This document shows, one piece after another, positions 11,474 to 23,269 of a stretch of 64,000 nucleotides of DNA. Every line of letters begins with the position of its first letter. Positions within the stretch are counted from its first letter, which is position 1. A program made the translations under genes and the position numbers. The notes below the pieces were generated by a model. The model worked only from the letters and a program-made list of their open reading frames with translations. It was not told the DNA's origin and made no database searches. The stretch is from Ignelater luminosus (taxonomy: Eukaryota; Arthropoda; Insecta; Coleoptera; Elateridae): positions 20,749 to 84,748 of the forward strand of contig VTPC01002309.1 in assembly GCA_011009095.1 (NCBI GenBank), in the 5' to 3' direction.

Positions 11474-11753
11474 GATGAAGACTACTGGGTTCCATTTTAC
11501 GGATGCTGTTGCTGATGTACGTGTGGGTGGAATATGCCTTCACTTCCATATCTGGTTTTGTTTCTACGTCCGTTGCGAGTGGTATGAGTTTATTGATGGT
11601 CCTTTTCATGGTTGTCCCTCTTGGCCGCTGAACTGTTGCGACGCGGACTGTTCCATCGCTAGCTGGGTGTACTGCGGATATTCTGGCAAGAGACCAATTT
11701 GCTGGGTTGATGGTATCATCCTTCAGCAAGACCAGTTTTCCAATGTTGACCAC
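11337..11753 (-). pseudogene. pol: BEL/Pao pol C-terminus (DUF5641 domain)
   Basis: The first 45 or so codons read GKLVLLKDDTINPANWSLAR, then a RISAVHPASDGTVRVATV stretch, and end in INKLIPL. This is the DUF5641 signature at the very end of BEL/Pao polyproteins, after the integrase. The rest of the frame probably extends past the domain into sequence shared with the start of the envelope-like gene, which overlaps it in another frame. Upstream (above 11770) the integrase is not recognisable, so the element is truncated at its 5' side. Open frames on the plus strand here are antisense shadows. Confidence 0.75.
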
Positions 11754-11770
11754 AATTTCTTAAGACAAAT

Positions 11771-13680
11771 CTGATTAGTATATACGTCAGATTGCGACTT
11801 TCACATGTTAAACAGTAGATCAGGAGAAGCAAACAGCAAAAGAAGAAGAAACCAAATTTTCTTTTCACCGCAGCTTGTATGATACAATCCAACAAAGAAT
11901 GAAGACTGTAGACGATAACCGAGACAAACTGCCTTGTTCATGTTTTTTTGTTCCAGTTTCATTGCAATCTAGCCACTGATACTTAGTACGATTTTATTTT
12001 TAAAAAGCCTTAAAATGTTGAGTTTACATGTAAGGTTTAAATTTGGAAACTGCCAGTCTTAATACTCTGTTTACCTCAGGCTGACAACTTCAGTATTGTA
12101 ACAATTTACCAAAAAAAAATCTTAGCAGCATGAATTTGAATTTTCTACATGTTGTTGTTTTTCATAGACATTTTAGACCAAAAGGTTAAAGCAAGACCAG
12201 AGTGTTCACGCCATCGAGGTAATTGTCTGACTCGTTGTTTCCAAGATACAAAATTTCAAAAGCAAGAGGTCACTAAACGTCGCCCATATTTAATATTATC
12301 CAACGATCTTTAAATCCAGATCAGTTTCAAGAATCACTGGGTTCGTCCACGTGTTTGTATCCTCTTTTTGTCGCTTCTGAACTACTCTAACTTGTGTTAA
12401 ACAAATTCGATTTTTGGTTCGACTGCCCCTTGGCTAAATCGACAGGTCGGTAATAGGGTGGTTTGGCGGTACAGAAATTATTAAAAATCACTGCGCGCCA
12501 GTAACGATAGTCGTTGTCTCTCAATAATAAGACCTTGTCATAAGCCGACTATATGGACCTTTAGATACATTTACGAAACTCTTTAATCCTTTCTTTATAC
12601 ACCTGATTGATTGAAACTTGCTTTGACGTTAAATACTTTGTGACATTTAAACACCAAGTGTTCAGATTTCTGGACGGCGGCTTAAAAGGTTGTCGAGCTT
12701 CAACTGGTACACAGCTGATGTAAATCTGCAAGTACTTCAAGCAAAATTTTAAAGTACTAAGATACAGTTAAACAAGCATATATTGCCAACACAATAACAG
12801 GATGAAATGGTGTATAACTGAATGATAATAAATTCTTTAACTACTTGAACGAAAGCTCTATTTAACTAACTTATCAGGTCTTTCTAAATCTGCCATGTTC
12901 TCCTAATTATATAACAAGGTAGAATTTATTGAATTTGAAGAAATGAACGGTTAAGCTTTTATAGCAATGTATGACTTGCAATGATACCCAGCAGGCTAAT
13001 GTTAGTTGAACGATACAAACACTAAGTTAACAAACTAATACGGATCAATTCGATTTTCCATAAAAATAAACAAAGCAGTCAATACATAGAGATAAAAATT
13101 ACGCATTTGCTAGCAACCATTAATCCTCGAGGGCGTTGTTTATTCTTTCACAACTTTTACACTTAACAAATAATTTAAAGCGGTACGCGCACAATTTCTT
13201 TTTAAATAAACGCAGGATTGTAACGTACAGATTTCCTAAACCCATCTACGAGTTTGATGGCTGCCTAGTGAGATTAGTGGAAAACCAAAGGGTTACCTCT
13301 ACAGTTGAGAGAGGTAACTGTAGGAAGGGTGAAAGAAAGTATGCGATAAAAAGCAATCAAAATCTGAAAGTTACTGTTCCGGTATTCACTGCCACATTAA
13401 GGAGAACCACGAATAATCTTAAATGAAAACTGCCGGTTCATGGATTCGAGTACAAACCACAAGTGTTACCGGCTCAACCGCATTGCTCGGTGAATATTTT
13501 GCATCCCTAGTATACTTCAGTCTATAATAGGAGGTAAACCGGGCAGAAGCTAGAAACTACCATGACACGGGAGGTCCCATGGAAATAAAAGCAAAGCTTT
13601 GGAAGATATGTTTGGGGTACACTAAAGCGTGTCTGGAGTGTCGTGTCGTACAATGAATTACAGCCCAACAGCAAGATCAA
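11771..13680. other. AT-rich, no assignable feature
   Basis: Nothing supportable was seen over 1.9 kb: only short frames (for example 13136-13426, plus), no splice-consistent exon and no RNA gene. Confidence 0.4.
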
Positions 13681-13689
13681 CAAGAAGTG

Positions 13690-15270
13690 AATTTGACTGA
13701 GAAGGTAGATAACCATCAGACTAGTCAGTTCGCCTGCTATACAAAAGGCTGCTCTCAGAGGGAACACAAAACACGCGAGGTGAATATTGAAATAATGTGT
13801 ACGTTCTATCATATTAATCAATGCAGTAGTAAGCTACTTCTCGGATGCAGACATCTGCAGCACATCGAGTGTTCGAAGAGATCCAGAGCTTAATTTGATC
13901 GAACAGGATTAGATGCCATAAAATAAGAAATAGGTCACCTACGTTAACAACGAGAGCATTACGAACAAGATCAAAGCTCACGACAATCTTTTACACGCAG
14001 GGCAAGAACAAACATACAGAAAGTGAAAAGCATCCTAGCAGATTACTTGGCTGCACATCCAGAATAGCATGAAGTACATCTGTCCCTATACTGCGTTGCT
14101 GTTATGGACAGAAAACGTACTACCCCAAGCGGCAAGATGAAGCGAAACCTGCTTGGAAGAAATGGTTCGAAAGGGATATATTAGATGGATTTCGAGCTAG
14201 TCTGACATAATTGCAGAATGCCTTAAAGGTACTACATCAAGAAATGTCTTGAATAAACTGAGACTAATAGCAAATAAAGGTGGAATTGTTATAAGTCATT
14301 CAAATCACAAGAGAAAAAAAGCAAAAGTTAAAGGAGCGTAGTTTCGAAGATATAACGAGCTGACGAAGTAGTAACACTTAAGAACAATCGCAAAAAGTAC
14401 TTTATACAGCTTGACACAGGACATAACAAAGTAAATGATACCAAGAACATCAACACTAACTATCTTTACAAATATTGGAGCTCTGCATGGGACAAGCCGA
14501 ATAAGTTCAACCAAAAAGGCGCAAAGATTAAATGTCAGTAAATGAATTTAGCGTAAATGACGTTTCTACCGCTATTAAGAAAAAAAAGAACTGGTCCGGA
14601 TAGACTACACAAGTTCTGGCTAAAACATCTATCTGCTGTCAACGAAGCCTTTTCTGGCTGCTTTACACAAATATTGAACGAGCTACAGGTGATACCTAAG
14701 TTTTTAATGGAAGGAAATACCATTTTACTGTGATATCATTTAGCCCCAAAATTATAGACCATTGACCTGCCTCTCCGTTGTCTACAAACTTTGCTTTACC
14801 ATCTGCTATTAAAAATAAAATTTTTTAACGTTGTACTGAGAACAACGTCTTTGAAGAAAAACAAAAATGATGTAAACATCAGCTAACGATAGACAAACTC
14901 AAAAGAACGGACGCAACCTACAGGTATGCCACGTGGACTACGGAAATGCATTCGATTCTGTCCCTTATGACTCGTTTATCCTGCAGTGTGTAATGGGTGA
15001 ATTGAAAACATTTGTAACGTTCTCCATCCATCAGATCATCTGCAACTGTTCACTACTCCATTAACGGAGTTGTCTTGGTCATCTTCAGGATGCATTTTGT
15101 CTCCGCTATTTGTTCTTGCCCCTGTGAAGTTTTTTTGACACTTTTGAAAGAAATCAAGCTAGATCTACAGCTAAGCCGACTAAGCCGACGCTTTATCCAT
15201 TCTACACTCTTCTTAGCTACTTCTCTTTTAGTATCTCTTGAGAAAGAGAGAAGACATTAATGGAGATGTA
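13690..15270 (+). mobile_element. Non-LTR retrotransposon remnant (R2/RTE-like RT)
   Basis: Broken frames in order. About 14110-14280: a basic segment (YYPKRQDEAKPAWKKWFERD) resembling the region upstream of RT in this LINE group. About 14590-14730: GPDRLHKFWLKHLSAVNEAF, then ILNELQVIPKFLMEGNTILL, the typical KSPGPDGIxNFWxK ... LPxWLTxGxT block. About 14740-14800: a relic of the PIDLPL/Y.I sequence. About 14900-14960: RNLQVCHVDYGNAFDSVPYD, the RT A-motif with the catalytic aspartate kept. About 15060-15110: a relic of the B-motif (GD.LSPLLF region) with the key residues lost. Many stops and frameshifts. The YADD motif was not found. Clade assignment is by resemblance only. Confidence 0.65.
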
Positions 15271-15769
15271 TCTGAGGGCCGATTTCGTAGCTTTGTCGCT
15301 GTTTTTCATTTTACATTCTTACAGAAAACTTTGATTAAAATTGTTTCTCTACCTGAATGAGGTTTAGTTTCGTCCATTTAAATTTCTCTTTTGCTGCTAT
15401 GCAGCTTCATTGGTTTCCTTCTTTAAAAGGATTAAACTCTGCTTTCCACCAAATTTCATTTCCTCTATGTCTCTGTTTATTTTTCAACTGGCTTCGTTGC
15501 TCTAACTTTTTGAATGTTCTCGTAAAACTAATCTGATTGAAAGTTTGGATATGCTCTCCATCAAACAATCTGCAGTGATCCACTACTTTTGACTATCGTA
15601 ACATGACCGGCGTTAGGGCATTTGGTACTTAATATAAGACAAAATTTTTATAATTTATTAGGCTCTTCTTTACTACCAACCAACTATTATTCTTTCTTCT
15701 ATTCTCTGCTGAAAACTGCCTGACTTCCGTACGAAAGTGAGAATGGCACTTCAAGCTAGAGAGTTCAAC
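15271..15769. other. No assignable feature
   Basis: Pyrimidine-rich plus strand with no recognisable domain in any frame. It may be the junction between the plus-strand LINE on the left and the minus-strand LINE on the right. Confidence 0.35.
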
Positions 15770-16560
15770 TCCTCCCTTATTCGTGCAACGGCCTGAAAAG
15801 TTCTATACCTCTGTCTTTGCCCAGAAAGTAGAAAGACGTTTCATCGCCATTTCCCCATTTAAGGCATATTGGGTCTTCGTGTACACTTATGAGCGACAGG
15901 TGCCTTCTTAAGATGTAGTAGCCCGTGAAGACCCCAAATAAAACACTTAGTGTCCTCCGTCTCTTGCCTATTAGCTAGTTTAACTTTGATAAGTTGAAAC
16001 GGGTTATAAGGTCTTCTGCCTGGCGACAGCCATTGCTTTTAGCTATAGCTTACCGAGTCTCGTAAGCCCATGTGCTCAGGGCTACCTGGATATTTAGAGA
16101 AAGGGTTCTGGTGCTAAACAGGTATTCTCGGCTCTGAATATAGCGAATTCATCAGCCTAGAAACCCAAACGAGGCTAACCTTCTTTGCTGTGGCAAACTC
16201 TTACATAGGAAAATTTCTTTTAGTGCCGCCTGTCTAAACGCATACATATTTTTTGTTTCGTCATTCTCACAGTTGCACTGTAGAATGGCTTAAACTTCAG
16301 ACAGAGAAGCCTTGGTGTGCTACCCAGAGCAAAGCTCTTCTACACATGAGATTTTCCAGGTAAATGTCCAATCCCGAAGATTGCCTGTCATCCATACGAG
16401 ATTCATCCATACAGAAAACCAGCAAATCCGGAGTATTTTCTACGCAGCCTTAGCCGATTGTCCGCCTATGTTACCCTGTAAGTGGACAAAGGCATTTTTC
16501 CCACTAACTAGGCGTTGCCCTTTCCGCCTCCCGATTCTGAAGTGAGCAGCCAAGTCTATC
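15770..16560 (-). mobile_element. LINE RNase H and tail remnant
   Basis: On the minus strand the block at about 15950-15790 reads VFTGYYILRRHLSLISVHED, then PICLKWGNGDETSFYFL. This matches the LTGHxxLxxHLxxMGxxxxPxCRxCxxxxET..H.L segment after RNase H in R1/Jockey-type LINEs, with the zinc-binding cysteines partly lost. Further upstream (about 16150-16080) ADEFAIF and LAPEPFLXIS match the RNase H end (ADELA ... GPEP..GIS). Earlier RNase H sequence is strongly degraded. This is a second LINE family, in the opposite orientation to its left neighbour. Confidence 0.6.
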
Positions 16561-16899
16561 TGCTACCTGGCGCAGCTGCCAGAATAACACTGCTGACTTG
16601 TTTGTCACCTTCTCGGTATGTGGCTTCCAGCTTAATATCCTTTCCAAGGTCATCTTTAAGTACTAATCAATGTGAGTATCACACATCAAATACAAGCATT
16701 CGCTCAATTAGATTGTAGATACTTTTGCGAATTTTGTCTAAGACACAATGATGCAATTGATCTCAAGAATATAACTGGCATTAAAAGTCGATGTACTGAA
16801 GTAATTTTATTTCCAACACCAACTTCACAATCTTGAGACTTTCAAAACATTCTTTATTGATGACCTAGTGTACTTGCTTTATCAATGTGTCATCAGAAT
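16561..16899. other. No assignable feature
   Basis: Continues the minus-strand LINE neighbourhood without a clear domain; then AT-rich sequence leads into the next repeat. Confidence 0.35.
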
Positions 16900-19010
16900 T
16901 TGTCCATCACCCACCAATTTTTTGTAATTGCTAGTTTTTATCCCAAATTAGCATATCCCGCCCCTTATTCTTTGAATTTCTAATTTTCAGAGCCGCTTTA
17001 AACCACAATACTTCTTTCATCATGCATTTTTATTCAACCAATAACGAATTAGTTTGGATAAATCTGATTTTGGGAGCTAACCGCACGACTTGGGGTTTCC
17101 CTTCAATGAGTAATTTCGGGGTTTTACGCGTGTCTAGGAATGACGCGTTATGTCCTAAAGTTGTTTATTTCCTTACTATCCCTTGTAAAGTGCATATCTA
17201 TGCTCTATTAAGATCAGCATCACACTTTGACTAATCAAATTTGTGAACTGCATAAGCTTCGTTCGATTTATACCTTAACACTGCAATGCCAAGCAACTGT
17301 GTGAATAGTCCTGGCAACTTTTGTTAAACGTATGGTGAACTGAACCTCCAGAAAGAAATATAACCGCGCTCATCAAAAATAGTTATAAGCTGTACTTCGG
17401 GTGTAAAGTTGAAGATCAAGATAAAGTTTGAGCCCCGCATATCTCGTCACATGCCGTTTGCAGTTCCAATGATACGAAGAGACTCAAGGGAGATTCTTCA
17501 GACTGCTACTTTTGTACAACTAAAATCACTGGCATATCGAATCAGTCAAGAAATAAAGTAAAATATCCAAACGTTCCTTCAGCTATCAGACCTGTGCTGC
17601 ACAATACTACGGACCTTCCTGTACCATCCCCACTAGATTCCTGAACTCTGGATCCTGAGAAGAACCCACCAAATGACTCCGAGGAGCCTCATAGAATATA
17701 CCAGTCCGATTTAAATGATGTAGTCCGTGATTTGAATTTGTCAGAAAACCAAGCAGAACTCTTAACTTCAAAACTCAAAGAATGGAATTTATTAGGCAAA
17801 GAGACAAGAATATGCACATTCCGTAGTAGGCAGCAAGAACTGCAGCATTTATTTTCAAAACAAGATGACCTTGTCTTCTGTAATCATGTCAACGCTTTAC
17901 TAGAGACAATGAGCCAGTATCACAATTTGGAAAAGTGAAGACTGTTTAGACTTCTCGAAAACGATCCTTAGATCTATTTTTCTTCATAATGGGAATGAAA
18001 ACCGTTCCATTCCCATTGCTCATGTTATCGACATGAAGGAACTTACGAAAGCATAAATCTACTACTGGCTAAAACAGAATACCAGAGATTTCAATGGCAG
18101 ATTTGTGCGAATTTAAAAGTTGCAATCCTAATACCGGGCTTACAGTTGAGGTACACAAGATGTTGCTGTGTTCTGTGTAAGTGGGATAGTAGGAAAAGCA
18201 AAAATCATTATATTAAAAATTAATAGACAGAAAGAAGTAACCTTACTCCTAGAATTCAGAATGTCATTTGTGAGCCTCTCGTTAACTTAGAAAAACGTCT
18301 ACTGTCACCTCTTCTCATCAAGTTGGGACAGGTCAAAAACTTCGTAAGACGATGAACAAAGATGGTGAAGGTTTCCTTTATTTAAAAAACGAATTTTTTA
18401 GAATAGGCAAAGCCAAAATAAAAGAGGGAATGTTTGTGGGGCTTTAAATCAAGGAATTAATGAAAGATGCCATTTTCGACAATCCTTAGATAAAAAAGAG
18501 GCACCTGCTTGGCACTCCTTTAAAACTGTGGTGAGAAACGTCCTTGGAATTACAAAAGCTGACAAATATAAACGGATGGTTGATGGACTGCTGAAAAATT
18601 GCAAAGGTTTGGGAGCAAATATGTCCCTGAAGATTAATTTCCCCCATTCACATCTGGATTTCTTCCAGACAATCTTGCTGATGTGAACGATGAACATGAT
18701 GAGAGATTTCATCAAGATATCGCCCAAATTGAATCGCACTACAAAGGAACATGGAGCGAAAATATGCTTGAGGACTACTGCCGAGGCCTTAAAAGAGATG
18801 CACCAGCAACGAAATACAGGCGAAAGTCGAATAGAAATATGTTTTGTAAACAAATTATCTTATATTATGTACCTTTGTTATTCCAAGAAAAATTAAAATT
18901 TGTGAGATTTCAAACGTGTGTTACTCAAAAACCTTACGTGGTTGGAAAATTTGGAAAGAAGATTTGGAATCAGCAGAAGAAATTCTATTTACAAAAGAGT
19001 CAATAGCGTA
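16900..19010 (+). mobile_element. Copy A of a conserved repeat-encoded protein element
   Basis: Broken plus-strand frames encode a protein that I know as a recurrent uncharacterised 'LOC' protein in arthropod and other animal genomes and that behaves like a transposon product. Landmarks: CYFCTTKITGISNQ (about 17500) followed by PNVPSAIRPVLHN and DLPVPSPLDS; DLNDVVRDLNLSENQAELL and LKEWNLLGKETRICTFRSRQ (17710-17830); LFSKQDDLVFCNHVNALLE (17850-17910); FQWQICANLKVA (about 18100) and a CCCVLCKWDSR segment (18165-18200); then NLADVNDEHDERFHQDIAQI and SHYKGTWSENMLEDYCRGLK (18670-18790). Paired cysteines in CYFC and VLCKWDSR suggest metal binding. Several stops and frameshifts make it inactive. Its non-coding start (16900-17075) is shared with copy B at 41520. 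Confidence 0.7.
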
Positions 19011-19510
19011 TTTACATACCCTGTCTAGGAAGGGACCTGTTTTATTAAAAAAATTTCTTAAACAATAAGTTTAAAAAAGGAAGAGTAACTGACGAAATTT
19101 TGATGCAGAAAAATCAAAATTCCTTTACCTAAACTTTTATACTTTTTATTATTTTTTTCTGGACTGCTCTGGTAGGTTCAGACTCTTAGGACTTTCCTCA
19201 TATATGATCACCACCAAACTAAGTTTTTAAATTTCCAATAGATCGTGTTTTTCTCCTATACTGTGACTCTTTTTTGAGTTGGTACATCAGCGATAATTGG
19301 TAATACTGTTGTACGTAGAAATTAACTAAGTTAAGATGACATCCGTCAAAGTCAAGTTGTAGTTGTATGAAAAATATAAATACTGACAAAAAGCAAATGA
19401 AAAACACTTGGAAAAAGTAATTTTGATTTGCATGTTAACATCTTCCTTTCATTACCAACTTAAGTTTAGTTAATTTAAAATTTAAATTTAAAACTCTATC
19501 GGGTTTTTTT
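19011..19510. other. AT-rich, no assignable feature
   Basis: Low-complexity AT-rich DNA between copy A and the collagen-like repeats; nothing supportable seen. Confidence 0.4.
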
Positions 19511-20800
19511 GACCTACGTCCGGTAAATCGAGCCGTTCGGACCTGTGAGACCATCAAGGTCTGCCGGGTTGTTCGAGTCTCTTGGCCCTATCAGGCCATT
19601 TGGAATTCCCGAGCCGTTCGAGTTTGTCGGATCGTTAGGATTCGTATCTCTTGGGCCTGTGGGCCCTGTCGGGACGTTTAGGATTCTCAGACCTTTCGAG
19701 CCTGTCAGGCCGTTAGGGTTTGTCGGTCTGTTCGAGTTTCTTCGGCTTGTCGGGCCATTTGGTCGTTTTTTTGTACTTATTCGAAGGAGACGATTGTTGT
19801 GCTGCACAAAACCGAGCCTTTTTTGTACTGACTCGGACGAACTATTTTTGTACTGAAGCACATTGGAGGATGTTATACTGATTCCGGCAAGCATTATTTT
19901 CATACTAAACCGAAGAGGAGAATTTTCGTACTGCACCGTAGGACAGGATTTTTGATCGGGTCTTTGCGCGGCCGGTCCAAAACTTGGGTTTGGATCAGGC
20001 CGGACCTGAGTTTAAAGATTTATCTGGCTTACACCCGGTCAGTCGGGCAATTCGGACCTGTCAGGTCGTTAGAATCTCTCGCTCCGTTCCGGCCTGTCGA
20101 CCCTATCGGGCCGTTTGAGACTGTAGTACCGTTCGGGTCTTTTGAATCTGTCGGGATTTTAAGGCGTTTACTTTTATACTGGTCCGAAGCAGAGAATTTC
20201 CGTAGTTAAGCACACGGAAAAATTGTCATACTGACTCGGACAGACGTGATTTTCGTATTAACCCGGACAAGCATTACTTTCATATTGAAAGAAAGTAAAA
20301 GATTTCCGTGTTCTACCGTAAGACGGATTTCTTGATCGGGTCTTTGCGCCACCAGCTCTAAGCTCGGGTACGGGTCAGGCCAGACCTGAGTTTAAGAATT
20401 GATCGGGCTTTTCGGACCTACATGCGGTCAATCAGGCCGTTTGTGTCTGTCAGGTCGTTAGGGCGTGTCGGCCCGTTCCGACCTGTCGAGGCTATCGCGC
20501 CATTTGGGACTCTCGTGCCGTTCGTGTCTGTTGAGAATCTTCGTACTGAACCGCAACGGAGAATTGTCATATTGACTCGGACAGACGTGATTTTCGTATT
20601 GATCCGGATAAACGTTATTTTGATACTGAGCCGATGTGGAGGATTTTCGTACTGCACCGTAGGCCAGGTTTCTTGATCGGGTCTTTGGGCGGCTCGGTAC
20701 AAAGCTCGGGTGTAGGTCAGATCGGGCCTCAGTTTAAAAATTAATCGGGCGTTTCGTTTCTGACGAGCCATTCGGGATTGTCGGTTTGTCGAGCTGCTAG
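19511..20800 (-). repeat. GC-rich collagen-like repeat cluster 1
   Basis: Two scales of repetition. Short units built on 'ttcgggcctgtcgg'-type 9-18-mers read on the minus strand as degenerate Gly-X-Y, for example GPTGPTGPRDTN and PNGLIGPRDSNN. A longer unit of about 340-380 bases recurs three times: 'ttgatcgggtctttg' falls near 19951, 20331 and 20671, and each is preceded by 'tactgcaccgta'-like and followed by 'ctgagtttaaa'-like blocks. Frames are broken, so this is not an expressed collagen as it stands. The same type of sequence occurs in the opposite orientation at 49980-51460. It could be an interspersed minisatellite or the body of an unknown element. Confidence 0.75.
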
Positions 20801-20812
20801 AGCCTGTTGGAC

Positions 20813-20887
20813 TTTCGATTATTCGATTAATCGATTATTGGATTATTTCGATTAACCGATTATTTTTGTAATCGATTATCGATTATT
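20813..20887. repeat. ATCGATTA-type simple repeat
   Basis: About 75 bases built from degenerate 'cgattaat'/'cgattatt' words that are partly self-complementary. The tract ends the collagen-like cluster. Confidence 0.85.
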
Positions 20888-22067
20888 GAAATTTGTCACA
20901 TAGTCCGAAAGTTTTTAAACTCGGTAAAAGGAACTGAATTGTGCTTTCACTGGTTTCTCACCGGTGAATCGCTGAATTCCTTAAACACTTCATGGAACAG
21001 TGGCACGCTGACCTCGTTCTCAGACAACAGAACAAAGCTACCACCATTCCACAAATCTTTACTAGTACTGATTACATGAGGAATGGACAACAGTACAAAT
21101 ACTTAGCTATTCAACAGGCACAGAATATTGAACATGCAATTGTTAAAAACTACCTGATAATAGAGAAATCTAAATCAAGTTTGCTACTGAAAAATTTTAA
21201 AAATGTGGGAATTGTATAACGTAACCCTAGACAGATTTAATTCGATGTTTTTTGGTCTCATCAGTAGGGGATGACGTTTTACAACTCTTACACACTTCAT
21301 TTAAAAGACTGTTTTAATGCAATCCATCATATCACCTTTCCTTCCTTTGCGGCTTCCACAAATAATAAATTTTGGTAGAAAAGATTTTAATAAGACGAAT
21401 GCGCAATCTAATCAATACTTTTACTTAGCGATATTTCGAAAGCTTTTTTATAAAATGAAATGACGATAAAAAATATAAAAATCTTGAATATAGCAGAGAC
21501 AGGTCTATTATTTCAAAAGAATAGCTCCTTTCTCCGCTGTACCTTTTATTTTAAAAATTAAAAACAATGAACACTGCGAGAAAATAGCCAACTGTTGTTA
21601 TAAGAACTTCTTTTAATAAACTCGGTGCTTAAACTTACCACATCAATATTTCATACAATTGTTGCTGTGTGCGCAAACTTTGTTATTTTATTAAACACGA
21701 ATGGCAGATGTTATAATCTCCATTAGGAATGAAGTAGTAGTAAAATTAAATGAAAATCCAGTTATTACTATTCCCCTCACAATCTAGATTGAAAAAAGAA
21801 GAAAAGCAGTTACTCGTTTTCCATTTCCGTCTATGTAGATATACAAGTTGCATGCAACAACGACACATTAGAGGTAATCTAGCGCATGCTGCTATTGTGT
21901 ACAGAGCCACATTATTATCAAAGCACGTCCAACATTTCATTACTGCATGGAAATTATCTGTCCGATAGGAAACGCGTTTTCAGCGGTCCACTTTCAGTGT
22001 TTGATTAGGTCAACAAGAAGTGACAAGCGGCATACATTTAACTCACGTCGAATATTTTCTATTTCAG
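20888..22067 (+). other. Probable intron upstream of the LDLa exon
   Basis: AT-rich with no recognised exon. It ends in a good acceptor, 'tattttctatttcag' at 22053-22067. The frame at 20992-21219 (75 codons) has no family match and is likely chance. Since the exon below starts mid-codon, at least one upstream exon exists; I could not find it within the window. Confidence 0.45.
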
Positions 22068-22413
22068 GAGGATAGTTCCACCCAATGGTTTAGGGCTTTT
22101 ATGGATAAAAGCAGACGAGTGTCAATACCGGTGTCCGGAGTTGGACGCGTGCATTAATGCGAGCGTATGGTGCGATGGAGTGGAAGACTGCCCATCAGGA
22201 ATCGACGAGGCACTTACTCATTGTTCACTTCTGCTTCAACTACCTCCTCTGTACCTATTTTTAGGCGCTTTGGGTATTTTATTGTCGAGCGTCGCTACAT
22301 GCGCTATAGCCTGGAAGAGATGCAGACGGCGACCACGATCTTTCCTACAGACAAGGCTCAAAAGTCTCTCATCCGATACAGCAATCATTGATGAAAAAGG
22401 GGTGATTTGCTGA
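22068..22413 (+). CDS. Terminal exon of a single-pass LDL-receptor class A membrane protein
   Basis: The exon starts after a 'tttctatttcag' acceptor and is read from 22069, so one base of the exon completes a split codon. It encodes 114 residues to TGA at 22411-22413. Residues 18-52 form an LDLa module with all six cysteines (C18, C22, C28, C35, C41, C52) and the calcium-binding acidic pattern WCDGVEDCPSGIDE. A hydrophobic span (about 58-82, PLYLFLGALGILLSSVATCA) is a transmembrane helix, followed by a basic stop-transfer (KRCRRRPR) and a short tail ending DEKGVIC. The segment RIVPPNGLGLLWIKADECQY and the tail look strongly conserved compared with insect proteins I remember that have CUB and LDLa domains before the membrane span. 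The LDLa module would be extracellular and the tail cytoplasmic. The gene name is not certain. It is followed by a hairpin and then by a satellite array. Confidence 0.85.
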
Positions 22414-22421
22414 CACAGCGA

Positions 22422-22510
22422 CAATTCTGTGCGATACGTTGAGGTAGACAGGGTAACAACGGTGTGACGTTTCCTTACCTTAACACATCTCAATATATCG
22501 CACAGAATTG
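22422..22510 (+). ncRNA. 89-nt stem-loop in the LDLa gene 3' UTR, miRNA-precursor-like
   Basis: Bases 22422-22443 (CAATTCTGTGCGATACGTTGAG) can be folded on 22489-22510; in this 22-bp stem one position mismatches and one is a G-U pair. After an internal loop, AGGGTAA (22450-22456) pairs with TTACCTT (22475-22481), leaving an apical loop of about 18 bases. Size and shape fit a pre-miRNA, but a regulatory RNA fold or small inverted-repeat insertion would look alike. It starts eight bases after the stop codon of the LDLa exon, so it should be transcribed as part of that mRNA. The role is inference. Confidence 0.5.
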
Positions 22511-22513
22511 GCA

Positions 22514-23269
22514 CAACTGATAGAATTTTATACTATTTTGTATGAAAGGACCAATATACAAAGGTTTATTGATATTTTAGACTTATATTTGTTATAGATA
22601 CCTGTTAGAGTTTATACATTTTTCTTATTAGCGAGAATTTAAAATATAGAATAACTTGTGCATAATTGAAAGAAAAATGGAAAGTGTAAATATAACTACA
22701 AAGATTGATGGGTATGTTTCACTTCACTGCCCATAACTAAGGTTGTTAATGCTTACAATAGGAACTTTTATTAATATTATTATTACTATTATAATGTGCT
22801 GCTCTGTTTTTTGGAAACTTTTTCCTACGACGAGTACTGTGTGTATATATTTTTGTAATGCTGCCAAACAAAAAAAAAACAAAAAAGAGAAATGGGTAAA
22901 AATGCAGACTACAATAATAATAAGAAAATGAAAACACAACGATCATTGTTTAATCGCCGTTAATACAACACGCTCGATAGAAACTATAGCTGAGACATAC
23001 ACACATTTAATATTGTAATGTTATAAAAAAATCAAACAAAATAAAATTTTATAATAATAAAAGTAAAGATTATAGGATAACATGTAAGATTATTCATAAC
23101 TGTAGTAGTGAACAAAGTTAGAATTTTTAAAATTCTAATGGGTAGCGGGATGAGATTTGCATTAACTTAAATTAAAAATGTGGTTTTACCTAATGGCGTT
23201 GAAATATTACAGACACAATCCCAACTTTAAATAATTTCTGCTATAAAATGCAAGATTGTATTCATTATG
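22514..23269. other. Probable 3' UTR and AT-rich spacer
   Basis: AT-rich with poly-A-like runs near 22870. AATAAA-containing strings occur near 23038-23062 and could end the LDLa transcript; nothing confirms which is used. Confidence 0.4.

Noticed and set aside
11475..11774. 99-codon plus-strand frame
   Set aside because: It is antisense to the DUF5641 pol end and shows no domain of its own.
13425..13500. tRNA-like GGTTC-containing string
   Set aside because: No cloverleaf can be formed around it by eye; the A-box and acceptor stem are missing.
19514..19936. 140-codon collagen-like minus-strand frame as a real collagen gene
   Set aside because: The frame is interrupted beyond this stretch, lacks a signal peptide or NC domains, and the DNA is a degenerate tandem repeat.
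20992..21219. 75-codon plus-strand frame upstream of the LDLa exon
   Set aside because: No acceptor or donor placing it in frame with the LDLa exon and no family resemblance.
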